From assembly GCA_023678885.1 (NCBI GenBank), contig CM042985.1, forward strand, positions 21,740,465 through 21,804,464: a stretch of 64,000 nt of DNA. The letters are read 5' to 3'. Shown piece after piece: positions 9,219 through 22,400 of this stretch. The translations under genes were made by a program, and so were the position numbers. This DNA comes from Pogostemon cablin (lineage: Eukaryota > Streptophyta > Magnoliopsida > Lamiales > Lamiaceae). The stretch's first letter is position 1. Every line of letters begins with the position of its first letter. Under the pieces are notes generated by a model, which did not search any database, was not told the DNA's origin, and saw nothing but the letters and a program-made list of their open reading frames with translations.

Positions 9219-12200
9219 GTCATCCTGCTAATCATAAATATGTAGCACACTACAACTTCACCAAGGTAAATATACAGGCACAAAATAGAAAAAACACATT
9301 TACAGAAAATAAGCATGCTTAATAAATCATTAATTACATGCTAGGTAAATCCATAGCAAAGCTAAAGCTCGCTCAGTCTTCATCAATATGCCATGTGGTA
9401 TAAAAACATGTAAATAGAAAGCTGACTAACCCCCAACAAATTTATTTCTGATTTAACGAGTTAGCTACTTCTTGATCTCTTTCTAAGAGTGTAATTTCTT
9501 ATTTAGAGCTCAAACACATGTATTGTAACAACTAATAGAAACATAGAAACTATATTTAGCATATAACATGTAAACTTGATGAATCCATTGCCTAATAATC
9601 TTCCGAATTGGCAGTGATATTAGGCAGGTTGAAATAGTTGTTTAAGAGAAACATTTAAAGAAGCAAAATGTTGAAGAAAGTAACGTAGTAGAAGTGAACA
9701 ATTTATACTTCATGCATTACAGAGCATGCAACAAAAGGTAATAGCATTTACACCCATAACTATTCTAATTACAACCATTTTTAAACATTTGAATCATACA
9801 GATCTTTCCATTGGGATTTATGAACAAAAAAATTGAATCAAAAGGCGAGATGTGCATTATTTTGTGTATATAGATTTTAGAACTTGAGATTTTGTGCAAA
9901 AAATTAAGATCAAATGGTTATAAAGATTTTGTGCATAAAAATTAATTTTTCAGAAAGATTTTCAGAACGCGAGATTTCAGAACAAAAAAAATTTGTGCAA
10001 AAAATTTTTATCTTTTAGAACGCAAAGTCATAAAGTGATTTTCAGAATGCGAGATGCACCATGAGAAGCTTTGAAACTGAAGATTGTAATTGTGGCAAAA
10101 CATTCTTGAGAAGAATGCGGCATAAGTTTTCTGAAATTAAAATTGAATTTTGTGATTCTCGAGAGGAAAACGACTAAAACATATGTAACTAATATGGAAG
10201 ATGATGAAGTAAATTGAGACGCCGCCTTTGACAAAAAGGTATCAGGAATGGAAGATAGGGCTAAAATCCAGAAACTGGGTTTCATCTTATGCCCTCAATA
10301 GTGTCCAAATTGATTAATTAAGGGTTAGGAATGGATGCTTTGCTTTAGAGATGAAGAAGGAGAAAACATCCTCGATGTTAGATTGCGGAGACACGAAAAA
10401 ATCGATTGAGGATACCGTCTTCTTCAACTATGGCTTTGGAGAGTAATAGGTGGCTAGGGCTAACATGTACGGAGAGTCTTATCTCATGTAAGTAATTGGT
10501 ACTGAGAATTTCATTTAAGGTCTGAAATGCGATGGGTAGAAGTAAAATCTGAGAGAAATGATTCTAGGGTTATTGTGTATTAAGGCAGTATTGTTTCAAT
10601 GATGACATAAAGAATGGGGAACAGAAATACGGTAACTCCATCGCGCAATAGAGATTTTGGAGAAATTGATAACTCTGAATAGTAGATTTGACTCGAATTG
10701 GAATTTATTGCCTTCACAATGAAAGATAGTGGCAGAGGAAAGTGAAAGAGTACCTAAATAAGGGTAGAAATAAGATCCTTAAGAAAACCGATTTCAGAGC
10801 GGGAAACATAAGTGCACTGATCTATCAAGTCCCCAAGTTCCTAAATTCCTATTCCTATATACATTCATCTACAAATTAACATAGTAATACATAACTGTTG
10901 CTGCAATTTGCATATGAGAGACTGATTAGAACATTTGGAGTTGAAATATACTCTAACACATCAAGTACAACATATGATGGCTAAACAATATCAAAAGCCA
11001 ATTTAAAAAGAGCACTTAAGAGCAAATAGATGAATGCATGATTAGTATAATTCTCATAAAGTAAAGAGAAAATATCAGTAAGTGGGACCCAGAATAAACC
11101 CTAAAACACATGTTGCTTTTGCAAATTGACCAATTGCCCAATATCTGCAGGAATCGGTCCAGAAATTGATTTCCTTCAAGACTGGCGCATGTAGAATATA
11201 TAAGGTCAATTTGAAACAAATTTATCGCAATTTTGTTGTCAAAATATATAAGGTCAAAGTTAATTTTCAAGAAAATTGAGATACATGGGCACATATGTGT
11301 GTTTGAGTGTGTGTAGGTATACTTTGAAATGACATCCACAAATCATGAAAAGATTTTAGAAACTAACTCTTACCAATGTGATTTCCGTGATGTTCACCTT
11401 GTCTGATTTACTCTTTGCAACTCTACACAAAAATAAGACAGACAAAGGTTATGTGGAAATTCATAGAGAATAGCAAGAGAGAAGAGCTAATAAATATTAG
11501 TGACTTTGCAAGAAAAGCAGGAATTTTTTTTTATATCTAACAAATTACAGAACATCTTTATAACCTGCATTTTTAAAAAAAATTAAATCTTTGTAATTGT
11601 TCATTTTAAAACTTGAATCATTAGCATAGTAAAACATATCCTAGTACTCAAGAAATAAAGACAGTACAATTTACAACATCCAAACTATAAAAGTTTATTG
11701 ACATTATCATAAAAAGACATTCCATACACTCAAAGAATTGACATTGCTACATTGGAAGTAAAAAGCCTGCACTTTATCAAGGGCTCGCATCATAATTTGG
11801 AAACTAATACAAAAGAGAAAGACACTTACATAATTTCAACGTGAAACAACTACATCACCTACAAAATTTCTCTTATTGTGAAGTCAAATTTTGTTGATAG
11901 TTATCTAGTACCATCAATCCAATCAATAATGATTCAGTATCTATAATTATTTTTATAAATGATTCAGTATTAGCAATACTATAAATGTTCAAATGACAAA
12001 CACATCTAAGTCTTGCTCAAGTTTTGAGACGCATCTCTTAAACATAGCATCTCTATACTTAAACTTGATAGTTAATGAGAAGTTAAATGTCACTGCAAAG
12101 ATGAGGCACGGCACAACTAAAGTGGTGTATAAGAAACATATATAGAACTGGGAGCATACATAAAGGTATGGAATTTTAAGAATTCACCAAAGACACTATA

Positions 12201-12945
12201 TAAGCATTTAACTTAAAGAAATTCACCAATCTGTTTACAAAACTGCATTTTTGAGCAAATATGAATTAACTTATCGTCACTAATTATATAATGAATTATA
12301 TCAACCTCAGTATATCACCTTATGTTTCAGAATAATTTAAGATTTATATTAAAATCTAAAATAAAAATAGAGACTCATGTTAAAAACAGGAATATGACTG
12401 TAGTTCCAAAGATTCAACCAAAAAAGGAATATGTCGAAAGAAAAGGAGAATCAAACTGCAAAGAAAAAGTAAACACTAATGAACAATTATCTCTCTTCAC
12501 AAAAACTTTAAAATGATCATACGACACTTAAAATAACAAAAAAAAATTCACAAATAAGTTTGATAATGGACATACTAAGGAGACAGGGGAGGTCATATTT
12601 TCTCTTTGTCATATTTCATAAATAAACATCCCATTGCAGAAAATTTTAAAATATAGTTTAATTTACTTCAAAATAAAAGTAAAAGATATTAATTTTTACT
12701 TCAAATAGAAAAGAGAAAAAAAAGGACAAAGTATCAACAAAATATAATATAGTACATGTTACTAATCTCTTCATATAAGAGATTAACCGGAACAGACATA
12801 ATTGCCATAAATATAGAATCAAATTTACTCAAATACCAAATATATTCTCTAGTATATTGAAACAACTATGAGTAAATTATACTGTGTGAAATCCAACCCA
12901 TATCAAAAAGAATTTAATTCATGTTGGTGGATTCAACAAAATATA
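9219..12945. other. AT-rich stretch with no intact gene
   Basis: Apart from the LRR fragment at 11116-11425 I recognise nothing. The sequence is AT-rich, without LTR ends, tRNA genes or long frames. A minus-strand frame at 10285-10028 (85 codons) has no family resemblance that I can support. The stretch may be intronic remains of an old receptor-kinase gene, or eroded transposon. Confidence 0.4.
11116..11425 (-). pseudogene. LRR receptor-like kinase exon fragments
   Basis: Minus strand 11181-11116 encodes, across one 1-base frameshift, LEGNQF then SGPIPADIGQLVNLQK. This is a typical leucine-rich repeat of LRR-RLK subfamily VIII-2, in which single repeats are separate exons of about 72 nt. 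It is preceded by an AG acceptor, but the donor after it is not GT. About 200 bases upstream, minus 11425-11374 encodes KSDKVNITEITL followed by a donor GTAAGAG, plausibly the exon before the first repeat. No kinase or malectin domain is visible. The assignment rests on these two short stretches. Confidence 0.4.
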
Positions 12946-14150
12946 ATCACATCTCGTCCCGAGGCAACAAAAAGAATAAAAGAAAAATAGAACGTGACAT
13001 ATGATTATTAGCTTCAAAAAATTTTAGAAAAATAAATTCAAAGCAATCAAGCAGACAAGCATGCGATACACAACAAAAACCATTACTAACTAGATTATTG
13101 CCTTGGTACATGGAAACTCACTAGGATAAGTGTATCGCTCAACATTCAAGTATAAAGGCTTTAAATTACTCAACATGAATTAACTGCGGTGTTTAACCAT
13201 AGACTTGGCCATTGTCTCAACTCTCCTTTTACTTGTAGCTAGCAAAATTATGGATCAAAAATGACTTTTTATTTGGATATAATGTTGGTTCTTTGGCTAC
13301 GGAAGGATAAATATAGGCAATGTGACTCAAATAGTGGAGAACTAAAGCTGATCGATCACTTCAACTTTCATCCTCTCTTTCTTTTCAATTCCAACAAATA
13401 TTATTCACCTCTCCTTTAACTCAAGAGCAACATCATATCATCATCATTTTTTTTCTCTCTTGGGGTACCAGATTTAGTCACTACCCTACACATCCTCCAT
13501 AGGGTACTAGATTAAGCACTACACTAGGGTGTTTGATTCCATGGAGTACTAGATTAAGCACTACCCCACAAATTTTTCGTTAGATGTATTATCAAACTTC
13601 ATCACTTTTTCAACACCATTTTTATTCATTTCCAAACTCACTTTCAAGCTCAATCACCTCACTTTGACTTGCAATTAATTCTCCACTAAATATAGGAATT
13701 CAAAGGCTCAAAAAGATAATCAAAGTGGTTAATTCTCGTAGGTTGCCAAAGAAAAAGGCTTAAAATCTCAAAAAGGGCTAACAACGGATAAAATAATTAT
13801 TTGGTAAGGAATTATTTGGCTAAGTGACTTATAAAAATTAAGGATGGCCTTTAATCATTTCCATAAATGTACTAGGCTATTTCGAATATTCATGGAGACT
13901 CATAACAAGTTCTAGAAACACGTCACAATTAATCAAGAAACTCTCAAGAATTAAACAATATCATGTATAAGAATGTTCATGATTTTCAAAGGCTCAAAAA
14001 CTCACTAGGTATAAAATAATTCCAATAACCAAGGCTATCTAGCAATTCATGATTTATGCAACAACACAATTTCATCCACCTAATCAATAAGAATTTTAAA
14101 GTTAAGCATAAAAATATTTTTATCATAAACCAAATCATGTCACTGATCGT
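12946..14150 (-). mobile_element. Athila 3' UTR remnant K
   Basis: Read on the minus strand, this matches the 3' UTRs of elements A and B: AAGTCACTTAGCCAAATAA, a GTTAGCCC block, repeated TAGTGCTTAAT..AGTACC motifs (around 13480-13560) and finally GTTGCCTCGGGACGAG (12968-12953), the left part of the pre-PPT hairpin. No LTR follows it on the left, so the element is truncated at the hairpin. No coding sequence is left. Confidence 0.65.
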
Positions 14151-14290
14151 AGTTATTTTCACCTAGATTTAGTGTCTTTATTTGTGGATTTTTGGATACT
14201 TTTATCCGTATTTGTGTGATTTTTGGTGGAGTTATTGTAATTTTGAGAAATGTGGTATGAATTGATAGAATTGTGTAAATGAGCTTAAAA
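14151..14290 (+). repeat. 5' tip of an H-type LTR
   Basis: TGATCGTAGTTATTTTCACC and the following 130 bases resemble the first part of the solo LTR at 24232 (TTTTCACCTA, TTTATCCGTATTTGTGTG, ATGAGCTTAAA). It stops at about 14290, where copia-related sequence begins. Confidence 0.5.
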
Positions 14291-14807
14291 GTATTCTCCC
14301 CAACGGAGTCACTGCTATTATTTGCATGGCTACAGAGAACCCACTATTAATTATTTTGTCATGAAGTTAGGTTGACAAATGAAATTAATGGGTAAAACCT
14401 TCTCTTGTAAATATTCGGGTTTGTAAACGTCCACACTAACGTGGCTTGCAGACTCACGGTGCTTGAGATGTTAGTGAATTTTATTTTTATATTATTTTGA
14501 GGGAATTAATATAAATGGATAAATTCGAAGATTTGATCGGTGTAATAATTTATGATTCTCAGGATTTTCATATGGTTTATTTCACTTATTGTTTACTAAA
14601 AAAACATATTTACTATTCCAAAATTAGATGATTAGAAAAGAATCTTGGTTTCGATTCTTACTGCTTAGAAATAAAAATATGTTCTCACTAAGGATTCTTT
14701 GTGATGCCTATTAATTAAAGTCTCTAGTGGAGAGGTGAGAGGTTCATAAAAGTATGATGGTCTCATTCAATTCTTCAGATACTTGAGTAAGTAAGAAAGG
14801 TAAGAGG

Positions 14808-17790
14808 TCATGGATAAGTCGATGAATGAATTGGTAATGCTTGGATTAGAAATTGAAGGGGAAACCTAGATTAATTTATTCTCCATAATATGCCTAAATG
14901 TTTTGAGCAAGTTCTACCTGAAATACGAGAGATTTTATATGGTGGAGAACTTCTGACAAAGCATGTGGCAAAGGAAAGCCAATTTCATTAAGATATGAAC
15001 AAGGTTAGTATCTCATTCCCTAGTCGTTGAAGCATGATTAGTGATGGCATCTACTGACACATTGTATGTAGATATCGAAATTACTAAATGTCTGCAATTA
15101 AGTGATGATGAGATTATTATAGACATGGGTAAAGTTACAAAAGTACTGACTGTTGTAGTGGGAGTTGTTTATTTATCTTTTGATAGGAATAAGCATTTGA
15201 TTATGAGAAATTGTCTTTACGTACATTTTCATAGAAAGAATTTAATTTCAGTTTCTATGCATTCACAGATAGATACTCCATTTCATTTAAATGACATGGT
15301 CATAGTGATGATGGATGGAGCTATAATCTGTTGTGGTATGTTAGTGACAATTTATACACTCTTAAATCATGTTTATCCCAAGGATGCAACAAATTGTAAT
15401 GATAACGCGTCTTTTAATCTAAATAAGAGAAAGGAATCTTCAGATATGAACCAAACATACTTTTGGCATCTTAAACTAGGTCATGATTGCTTTATAAGGC
15501 AAAGGGGTGTAGAGCCATAGCTATGTTGGAATTGGTTCATTATAATTTATGTGGTCCTATGATTGTCCCTATGAGAGGTGGTGAGATATAATTTTGATGC
15601 ACCGCAAGTTTAAGTACTATAATTAATTCAAAAGTGCATGACACATGCAGTGAAGGGTCATAAAAAATATATAAAGTCATTTACAATTTAATCATGGTGG
15701 CGAGTACCTCTTAGGATAGTTTAATAGCTTTTTATCAGAGGTTGGGATTAAATCCCAAGGTGTCAACGCCGGGTAAACCCCAGCCGACTGGTGTGGCAAA
15801 ATGAAGGGATAGGACTCTTATGGAAATGGTTAGATAGATGATGAGTTATTTGGAATTACTAAATTCATTTTATAGGTATTCCATAGAAACAACATATCGT
15901 AAGAATATTGGTCTGTTTGTGGGATATCCTGGAAAAATAAAGGGTGATTTAATTAGTCCAAAAGATCTAAGGGTGATTGTTAACACAAACACTTGGTTTT
16001 TTAGAAAAGGACTATGTAATGAATCACAAACCTATGTATAAGTTGTTCTAAAAGATGTGAAAAGGAAAAACTAAAAGTATAGTACCAATGTAAAAAAGGA
16101 TATACCACAAAGTAAACTGTAACGCTTGTCACGTCTGATACACAATAGCGTGTAGTGCCCTGTCATAGTGGGACGGTTGTTCGACAACCTGCAAGATATA
16201 TGTTTTGGGAGAGTCGTGAGACTTGATCCCTAGTAAACATGGTATTGTCCCATGAATACGACGAAGCACTACAAGATAAAAATACGATATTTTAGCAAGA
16301 TGCAATGAATTGTGGAATAGGATCTATGGATTCTAAATCTAGTCTGGGAACCTGTAGAACCGCGTAATGGTGTGAAAGCCATTGGAGGTGATTTTACAAA
16401 ATAAAAGAGGATCAGATGGTAAGGTGATACTTTGAAATAAAGTAAAGGTACACTTAGAAAGAAGGGTGAGTTTGAGTATGAGAAAACCTTTAGGCCGGTA
16501 GCTAAGTTTAAGTCGATCCAAATTCTTTTATTTTATTGCTGCTCATATTGAACTATGAGGTATAGCATATAGATGTCAAGACAGCTCCCGTGATTGGAAG
16601 TCTTGAGGAAAACATCTATATGAAGCAACTAGAGTGATTCATTGCAATGGGCTAAGAGCATTTATTGAGTGTAAGCTTAAAATTGTCCATCCATGGACCA
16701 AAGCAAGCTTTAAACTCAAAGTACATCTGTTTTGATGAGGTAATCCAACCATATGGATTTAATCAATGCGCGGATGTGTCTTGTGTATTGAAAAGAGTGA
16801 CGAAAACGTGGTGGTATTTCTTGTACTATACGTAGATGGTATCTTGATCATTAGAGATAATAAAAGAGTATTGTTGGGCATATGGGTATGGTTCATAAAG
16901 TAATATAAAATGAAGGACTTAAGAAAAGCAAAATATATCCTTAGGATCATGGTGATAACAAGATAGGGTGTTATGCTTATCTCAAGCTTCGTGAAATGAT
17001 ACAATCCTTACTTGTTTTAGCATATGACTTTATCTAAGGAAATTGTATCTTATGACACAAAAGAAGATAAAGATGATGAAGGCGGTTCCTTATGCTTCGT
17101 TGAATAAAGGAAGCTTAATCTAAGGAATGCTATGCATGAGATTGAATATCTGTTTAGCTAAATGCGTAGTCAGTAGGTATCAAGGTAACCCAAAACGAGA
17201 ATGTTGAAATGTGGTAAGACATATATTTATGTACCTAAAAAGGACTAGAAATTATATATGGCCTTACCGGACAGATTCACTGCTTCTTATGGGTTACATA
17301 GATTTGGATTTTTCAAATCAGATAGGGACGGCAGTAAATCTACCTCAAAGCTTATATGTTTAATTTTGGAAGTAGAGTCATAAAGTGGTGGAGTGTCATA
17401 TATAAATATATTTCGAACTCCACCATGGTAAAAAGATGATGAATTGGAGCCTCTGAGGCAGCCAAAGTATCTGCATGACTCTAGAGACTTCATGATGTAC
17501 TTGGATGTGTTTTATGAGTTTGCCCAAGATTATCATAATTTATTGTGATAATAATAGTGCAGTTGCAAACTTGAAGGAATCACGAGTCCATAAGAAATCG
17601 AACACATTAAGAGCAAGTACCACGTTATATGAGAAATCGCATTCTGAGGGGAAGGTTATAGTCGCCTAGATTATATTAGATGATAACCTAGTAAATCCAT
17701 TTACAAGGACTTTGAAGCGAGAGCTTTTGATAGTCGTGTAGTGAGAGATGTAGGGTAGAAGACATGGCAGCATAGTCTTTTAGTATAAGT
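14808..17790 (+). pseudogene. Decayed copia gag-pol of G
   Basis: A polyprotein gene with many stops and frameshifts. 15041-15520 is the longest piece and covers the end of protease and the pre-integrase domain (GVVYLSFDRNKHLIMRNCLY, KNLISVS, TYFWHLKLGHD). 15838-16041 holds a piece of late integrase (FVGYPGKIKGDLISPKDLRV). 16560-16900 is reverse transcriptase: DVKTA, LEENIYMKQ, FDEVIQPYGF, with the catalytic-loop region read as YYT-stop-MV in place of the usual YVDD. 17040-17760 is RNase H (around SDRDGSKSTS and HKKSNT). Integrase is internally deleted. The gene is not functional. Confidence 0.75.
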
Positions 17791-17807
17791 GGGAGATTGT
17801 TGAATTA

Positions 17808-18983
17808 TATACTAAAAGCCTAGCTTTAGTATGAACAATGTTATAACAATTTATTTGAAATGAGAATCATTGATCAAATGATTGCGTCTTATGATGCAAT
17901 AGTCCACTTACTTTATACTGTAGATAATATGTTTCCGACAAGACGCAGAAGATCATATTATCGGTTCTCTTATAAAGTATAAATAGAGGCTCACAACCAA
18001 GATAGAAGGGGAATCTCTATCGGTATGGTTGTAGTGTTATTTGGTATTAGTTTGTCTTGACTATGGAATCATATTATTGCACTTTGTGTATTGAGCAGGA
18101 CCGCTTGAGATCGTTCGACTTATACAGACAATATAGGAGAACTTGATCTCTGTTATTATGGATGTTCATGCTCTTAATCTCTATATAATAATCTCAACAT
18201 GTAAGCCAGTATGTATTTCTTTGATTCATCAATGGGTGAGATTTGGATGCAATTAAATCAACAAACTCGGTGAGTTGAGAAATAGTGATGTCTCTATGGT
18301 GTGCTGGTGATTGTAGAAGGAATCCGTGTCCGACATAGGTTGATGATGTCCCCTTCAGGAGCTCATAAGGATTATCATGTAAACCCTACAGCTGGATTTA
18401 TTCCGGCATGATAATGAGGTTGAGTGGTACTACTCTTGAATGAGATATTAATTAATGGAGTTGTCATTAACTTAATTAATTAATGGGCATTGTATATCTT
18501 AAACATGGGAAGACTGTCGGACTCATAATAAGAAGGAGCCCATAATGTAATTCTGGGATTAGAATGGTAGTGCAGTAATAATATTTTAGTGGAATATATT
18601 ATTATTATTGGACTTAAGTATAAACTTTGGGCTAAGCTTGGATACTTAAGCCCAATAGAGGCCCAATTCTAATTTCTCCTCTTGGTCCTTGCTGTAGCCT
18701 ATAAATGAGTCACCTCAACTTATCTGGAACCCTAATCCTGCGCCTAAAACACGTTAGAGAGGGATGGAAAGCAGATTGAGGAGATCTTGAAGATCGTCGC
18801 CCACACGATGTCAAGATCGGACTTAGGAATACAGTAGAAGATCGGAAGGTTGTTTGATGTTGCTGATCATCCTCTACATCAACCCTAGTGAAAGGTAATA
18901 CGATTCTACTCTTATGCTTCCGCTGTAGTAGAGTTGCATGGAACCCTAATGGTTCACGTTAACCAAACGATCGATCGCCAACA
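17808..18983 (+). repeat. 3' LTR of copia G
   Basis: 1176 bp, TGTTGAATTATA to CGATCGCCAACA, directly after AAGTGGGAGAT. It has a TATA-like CCTATAAATGAG at about 18697 and a leader-like tail. The next bases (GACTACACAAG) continue as copia integrase of element F. Confidence 0.75.
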
Positions 18984-19925
18984 GACTACACAAGAATGAC
19001 TTGGGTGTACTTCATGAAAGAAAGGTCAGAAGTCTTCTCTATCTTCAAAAAGTTCAAGAATCTAGTGGAGAATCAAAGCGGCCAGAGAATCAAAGTTCTA
19101 CGTAGCGATAGAGGGACAGAGTATACATCCAAAGAGTTCAACAAGTTTTGTGAAGAAGGAGTCAACCATCAGCTAACAGTTGGCTACGCTCCAGAACAAA
19201 ATGGAGTCTCAGAGAGAAAGAACAAGACTGTAATGGAAATGGCAAAAACAATGCTAGCAGAGAAAAGCATGCCCAAGGTATTCTAGGAAGAAGCTGTCTA
19301 CACAACAGTCTACTTGCTGAATATGTGTCAAAAAAAGGCGGTGCAAAATAAACACCAATTGAAGCCTAGAGTGGACAAAAGCCATCAGCAAAGTATCTAA
19401 GAGTTCTTCGGAGCATCTGTTACGTGCACATCCCAAAAGAAAAGAGACACCAGTTGGAGGAGAAGACTAAAAAATGCATATTTCTAGGAAATAGCACTCA
19501 GTCCAAAGGCTATCGACTCTATAGTCTCAAGACAAAAAAAGCTAATCATCAGTCGAGATGTTGAGTTCGATGAGAATGCCTCGTGAAATTGGGATGAAGG
19601 AAAAGTCGAGAAGCAAAATCTTATGATGCCGCAACTACGATGTCCCAGTGAAAGTCAAGAAGTTCAAGAATAAGAACCAAAAATTCCAGAAGAGTCTCCA
19701 CTACCTCCAAGTCTTGAGACTCCAACACCTAAAGCTCAAAAAGGACTGGCCCCAGATGAAACACCAAGAAAGGTGAGGACACTAAGAGAAATCTACGAGA
19801 CTTGCAACCATGAAACTATAGATCTAGAAAATTTCGAAGCTATCATCAAGAAAGAGCCATGACGAAAGAAAACAAGATTCAAGATAATAGAAACACGGAA
19901 TCATCCGAATAAGCATAAGAGTGAC
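18984..19925 (+). pseudogene. Copia F integrase fragment, RT missing
   Basis: The frame 18996-19286 covers the integrase catalytic core: MTWVYFMKERSEVFSIFKKF, RSDRGTEYTSKEF (second Asp) and YAPEQNGVSERKN (catalytic Glu). Stops and a frameshift follow through the late integrase and linker to about 19900. Reverse transcriptase and RNase H are absent. The linker passes directly to NHPNKH-like codons, a polypurine stretch and the LTR. The first catalytic Asp would lie left of the G insertion. Element E has the same join. Confidence 0.75.
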
Positions 19926-20369
19926 TATTGAAGATTGATGTATATTCTGGAAGCATTCGGAAAAAAAAAAAAAAAGAAGATAAGCATACCATTAAAAGAT
20001 AAGCAGAGGAGTTGGAATAATCTAGACAAAATTAAATAAGAGTAACAAAGAAAAAGTAAAGCTAGAGAATTCTAGAGAAAGCTTACCACATGGATAAGGA
20101 AATTATCCTAGAAAACTCTAGTCTGCTAAGGTCGGTTAATTAACCGACATATATTATCTATAAATATGAGTGGCATGATCAATTGTAAGTGTGTACCAAA
20201 ATCCCATAAATAAAATCCAATCCTTATACTCCATTAACCACGATTCTCCAAACTATCATATAAACTATTAAACACCCATTCCCATCCATATTATACTACA
20301 ACTCCACTTTCAACCTCACGCCACACACTCATCCAACTCTCTACACTATTAATATTAAAAATACCAACA
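19926..20369 (+). repeat. 3' LTR of copia F
   Basis: 444 bp, from TATTGAAGATTGATG (TG changed to TA) to AATACCAACA, with TCTATAAATATGAG as the TATA region and a GGTCGGTTAATTAACCGAC palindrome at about 20130. It is homologous to the LTR embedded in element E (49758-50170, minus). A 15-base poly(A) interrupts it near 19960. Confidence 0.7.
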
Positions 20370-20445
20370 GTTTCATATTTGAAAAATTCCATGCCATGAA
20401 TTCAGCCCAAATTATTTTTTCTATAAATTTGGAATTTGGATTATA

Positions 20446-20716
20446 CTCCATCCCTTATAGTTGGGGCAACATCCACTTCTATTTTTGCGGACTCCTTCAT
20501 CACACTTTTATCCACCGAAATTTTTTTTTCATTTTGATCGTCTGCTTCAAATAGGGTCATTTTCTTTTTTCACATATGTACACACATCCACTAATACAAT
20601 TAAAATATGGAGCCCACACTCCCACTAATATAACTACCCACTATTCATTAAATAATAATACTCCTTAATTAACGTGGACAAATGTAAAACACCCTCTTTC
20701 GGGTGGACAGAGGGAG
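20446..20716. mobile_element. Stowaway-like MITE
   Basis: 271 bp, flanked by TA on both sides, starting CTCCATCCC and ending GACAGAGGGAG, the usual imperfect terminal repeats of plant Tc1/mariner-type MITEs. It has no coding capacity. Confidence 0.7.
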
Positions 20717-21340
20717 TATAAAATTATCAATTTAAGGTATGAATTTATCACAAATTGTCTCCTATTTTATCAATTTAGGGCATGAATTTAAGCCTTGGAT
20801 TGATAGTTTTGTATAATTTAGGTCTCAGTCGATAGAAAAAATAATTTAAACACCTAATTGATAATTTATCCATCTTTCAGGCCTTGAATCGATAAAATTT
20901 TTACTATCTTTTTAATGAATGATATTTATCATTATTGCTTTATAAATTAGACAAAGTCTCTTGTGAGACGTTACTTACGTGAGACAATAAAATATGTTTA
21001 ATGGTTGTTAAAGTATGTTATTTAAAGTGTGTTGAATTAAGTATGATTTTAATGTGTTATTATATGATTCATTATTAGCACACTTTATTATAAAGAACAA
21101 ATTTTCTTAAACGACGTGGACAGAGAGAGTAATATTTTTTTTAGTTTATATAGAATAAAAAGAGAGTTTAAAAAAGAAATAAAAATAAAAAATCATATTT
21201 TGGAGTTGCTTTGAGACAACCATTCGTCCACTAAATATTTGTAAGAAGTAGAAGCTGGTGGTCAAGCAGCCCTCTACTCCATTTCAAACCCAACTTCTAT
21301 GAACGATTCTAAAAGGTTAAACCATGTCTGCTTAGAACCA
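20717..21340. other. AT-rich spacer with repeat remnants
   Basis: No gene is seen. It contains two direct copies of a TATCAATTTA..ATGAATTTA word (20727-20830), an inverted GTCTCTTGTGAGAC/ACGTGAGAC motif (20956-20985), and a second MITE-like end GTGGACAGAGAGAGTA at 21116-21131 without a clear partner. Confidence 0.5.
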
Positions 21341-21341
21341 T

Positions 21342-21737
21342 GTTGTTAGCAAGGATGTTAGTACTGAGGTGTGGCATAAGAGGCTAGCACATGTCAGTGA
21401 GAGGGGATTAAAAGAATCTCTTGAAGGCTTATTAAATGTAAAGTTATATAAGTGTGAGTATTGCATTCTTGGAAAAACCAAAAGGTTTAAATTTGGAAGC
21501 ATTTGATCATGTTACCAAGGGTATTTTGGAATATTTTCACTTTGACTTCTGGGGTCTAGCCAAGAACCTTACAAGAGGAGGAGGAAAGTACTTTATTAGT
21601 TTCACAAATGACTTCTCAAGGAAGGTGTGGATCTACATACTGAAATCAAAAGATGAAGCATTTAATTGCTTTAAGATATGGTTATCAAAGGTGGAGAACA
21701 TTAGTGGAAGAAAACTCAAGCACTTGAGAACTGATAA
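21342..21737 (+). pseudogene. Copia L pre-integrase and integrase fragment
   Basis: Encodes VWHKRLAHVSERGLKE (the pre-integrase H..H part), CEYCILGKTKR (the C..C part) and the start of the catalytic core (YFHFDFWG, KYFISFTNDFSRKVWIYILK, ending LRTDN). A frameshift separates the two halves near 21490. The fragment ends exactly where element I begins, so I inserted into it. Its continuation right of I is not found because the right end of I is deleted. Confidence 0.75.
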
Positions 21738-22400
21738 TATAACATCTCATAAAATTTCACACGTGTATTTATTTGTGGCTCAAAATCTTAAAGGCCCAAA
21801 ACAAGCTTAAAATCATATCCAGCCCAATTATTTTTGCAAACTGCGTGAATAAGAGGAGAGAAATCAGATTTATAAACTTTCCTTATTAAAGAAGATTTCT
21901 TTTTCCAAAAATCAAATCATCACTTCTATTCTTCAAAAGAAGATATTTCCCCTGCACATCAATCATAAAATTAACTCTCCTAACTAAAGAAAGTTCTGAA
22001 ATTTTACGCATTCATTCTTCTAGGATTTTTGGTCAGCCGTTTAATTATAAATTTAATTATATTATTTAATCGATCTCACTTCCAATTTTCTAACGCAACT
22101 GCAATCAAGAGAGAGGGTAACAATTCTCTCCTCTTTTCTCTTTTCTGCTTTCATTGATTAAAAAGGCCTTACTCTATTTTTTTTCCTTTCATCCACAACC
22201 CTATATGTTTTAGATTAGATCATAGTATTACGTATGTTTTAGTTGTGTGATAATAGCTTCGAAGAAGAGTTGGATCGGGACGTGTAGTACGCGAATCTAA
22301 TCTTCACGTGGTTAAGGTGGGGGATTTTCTCATCTTATATGTGTTAATTGCTTCATATGTGATAGTTTATATTAATTAAATTATTATTATCATGTTGTGA

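Larger units (their letters stand above)
14291..18983 (+). mobile_element. Ty1/copia element G, 5' LTR missing
   Basis: Remnants of gag, protease, integrase, RT and RNase H are in copia order on the plus strand, followed by a polypurine stretch (AAGTGGGAGA) and a complete 3' LTR. No matching 5' LTR is present upstream. The left boundary is uncertain; 14291-14790 carries no recognisable coding sequence and may be flank. It seems to have inserted in copia F, whose integrase sequence starts directly after the LTR. Confidence 0.7.

Noticed and set aside
9219..12945. A full LRR receptor-kinase gene with long introns
   Set aside because: Only one repeat and one doubtful exon could be seen; kinase motifs such as the HRD and DFG regions were not found on either strand.
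14151..18983. Copia G as a complete element
   Set aside because: No 5' LTR matching 17808-18983 and no primer-binding site exist upstream; the left part is an H-type LTR tip and unassigned sequence.
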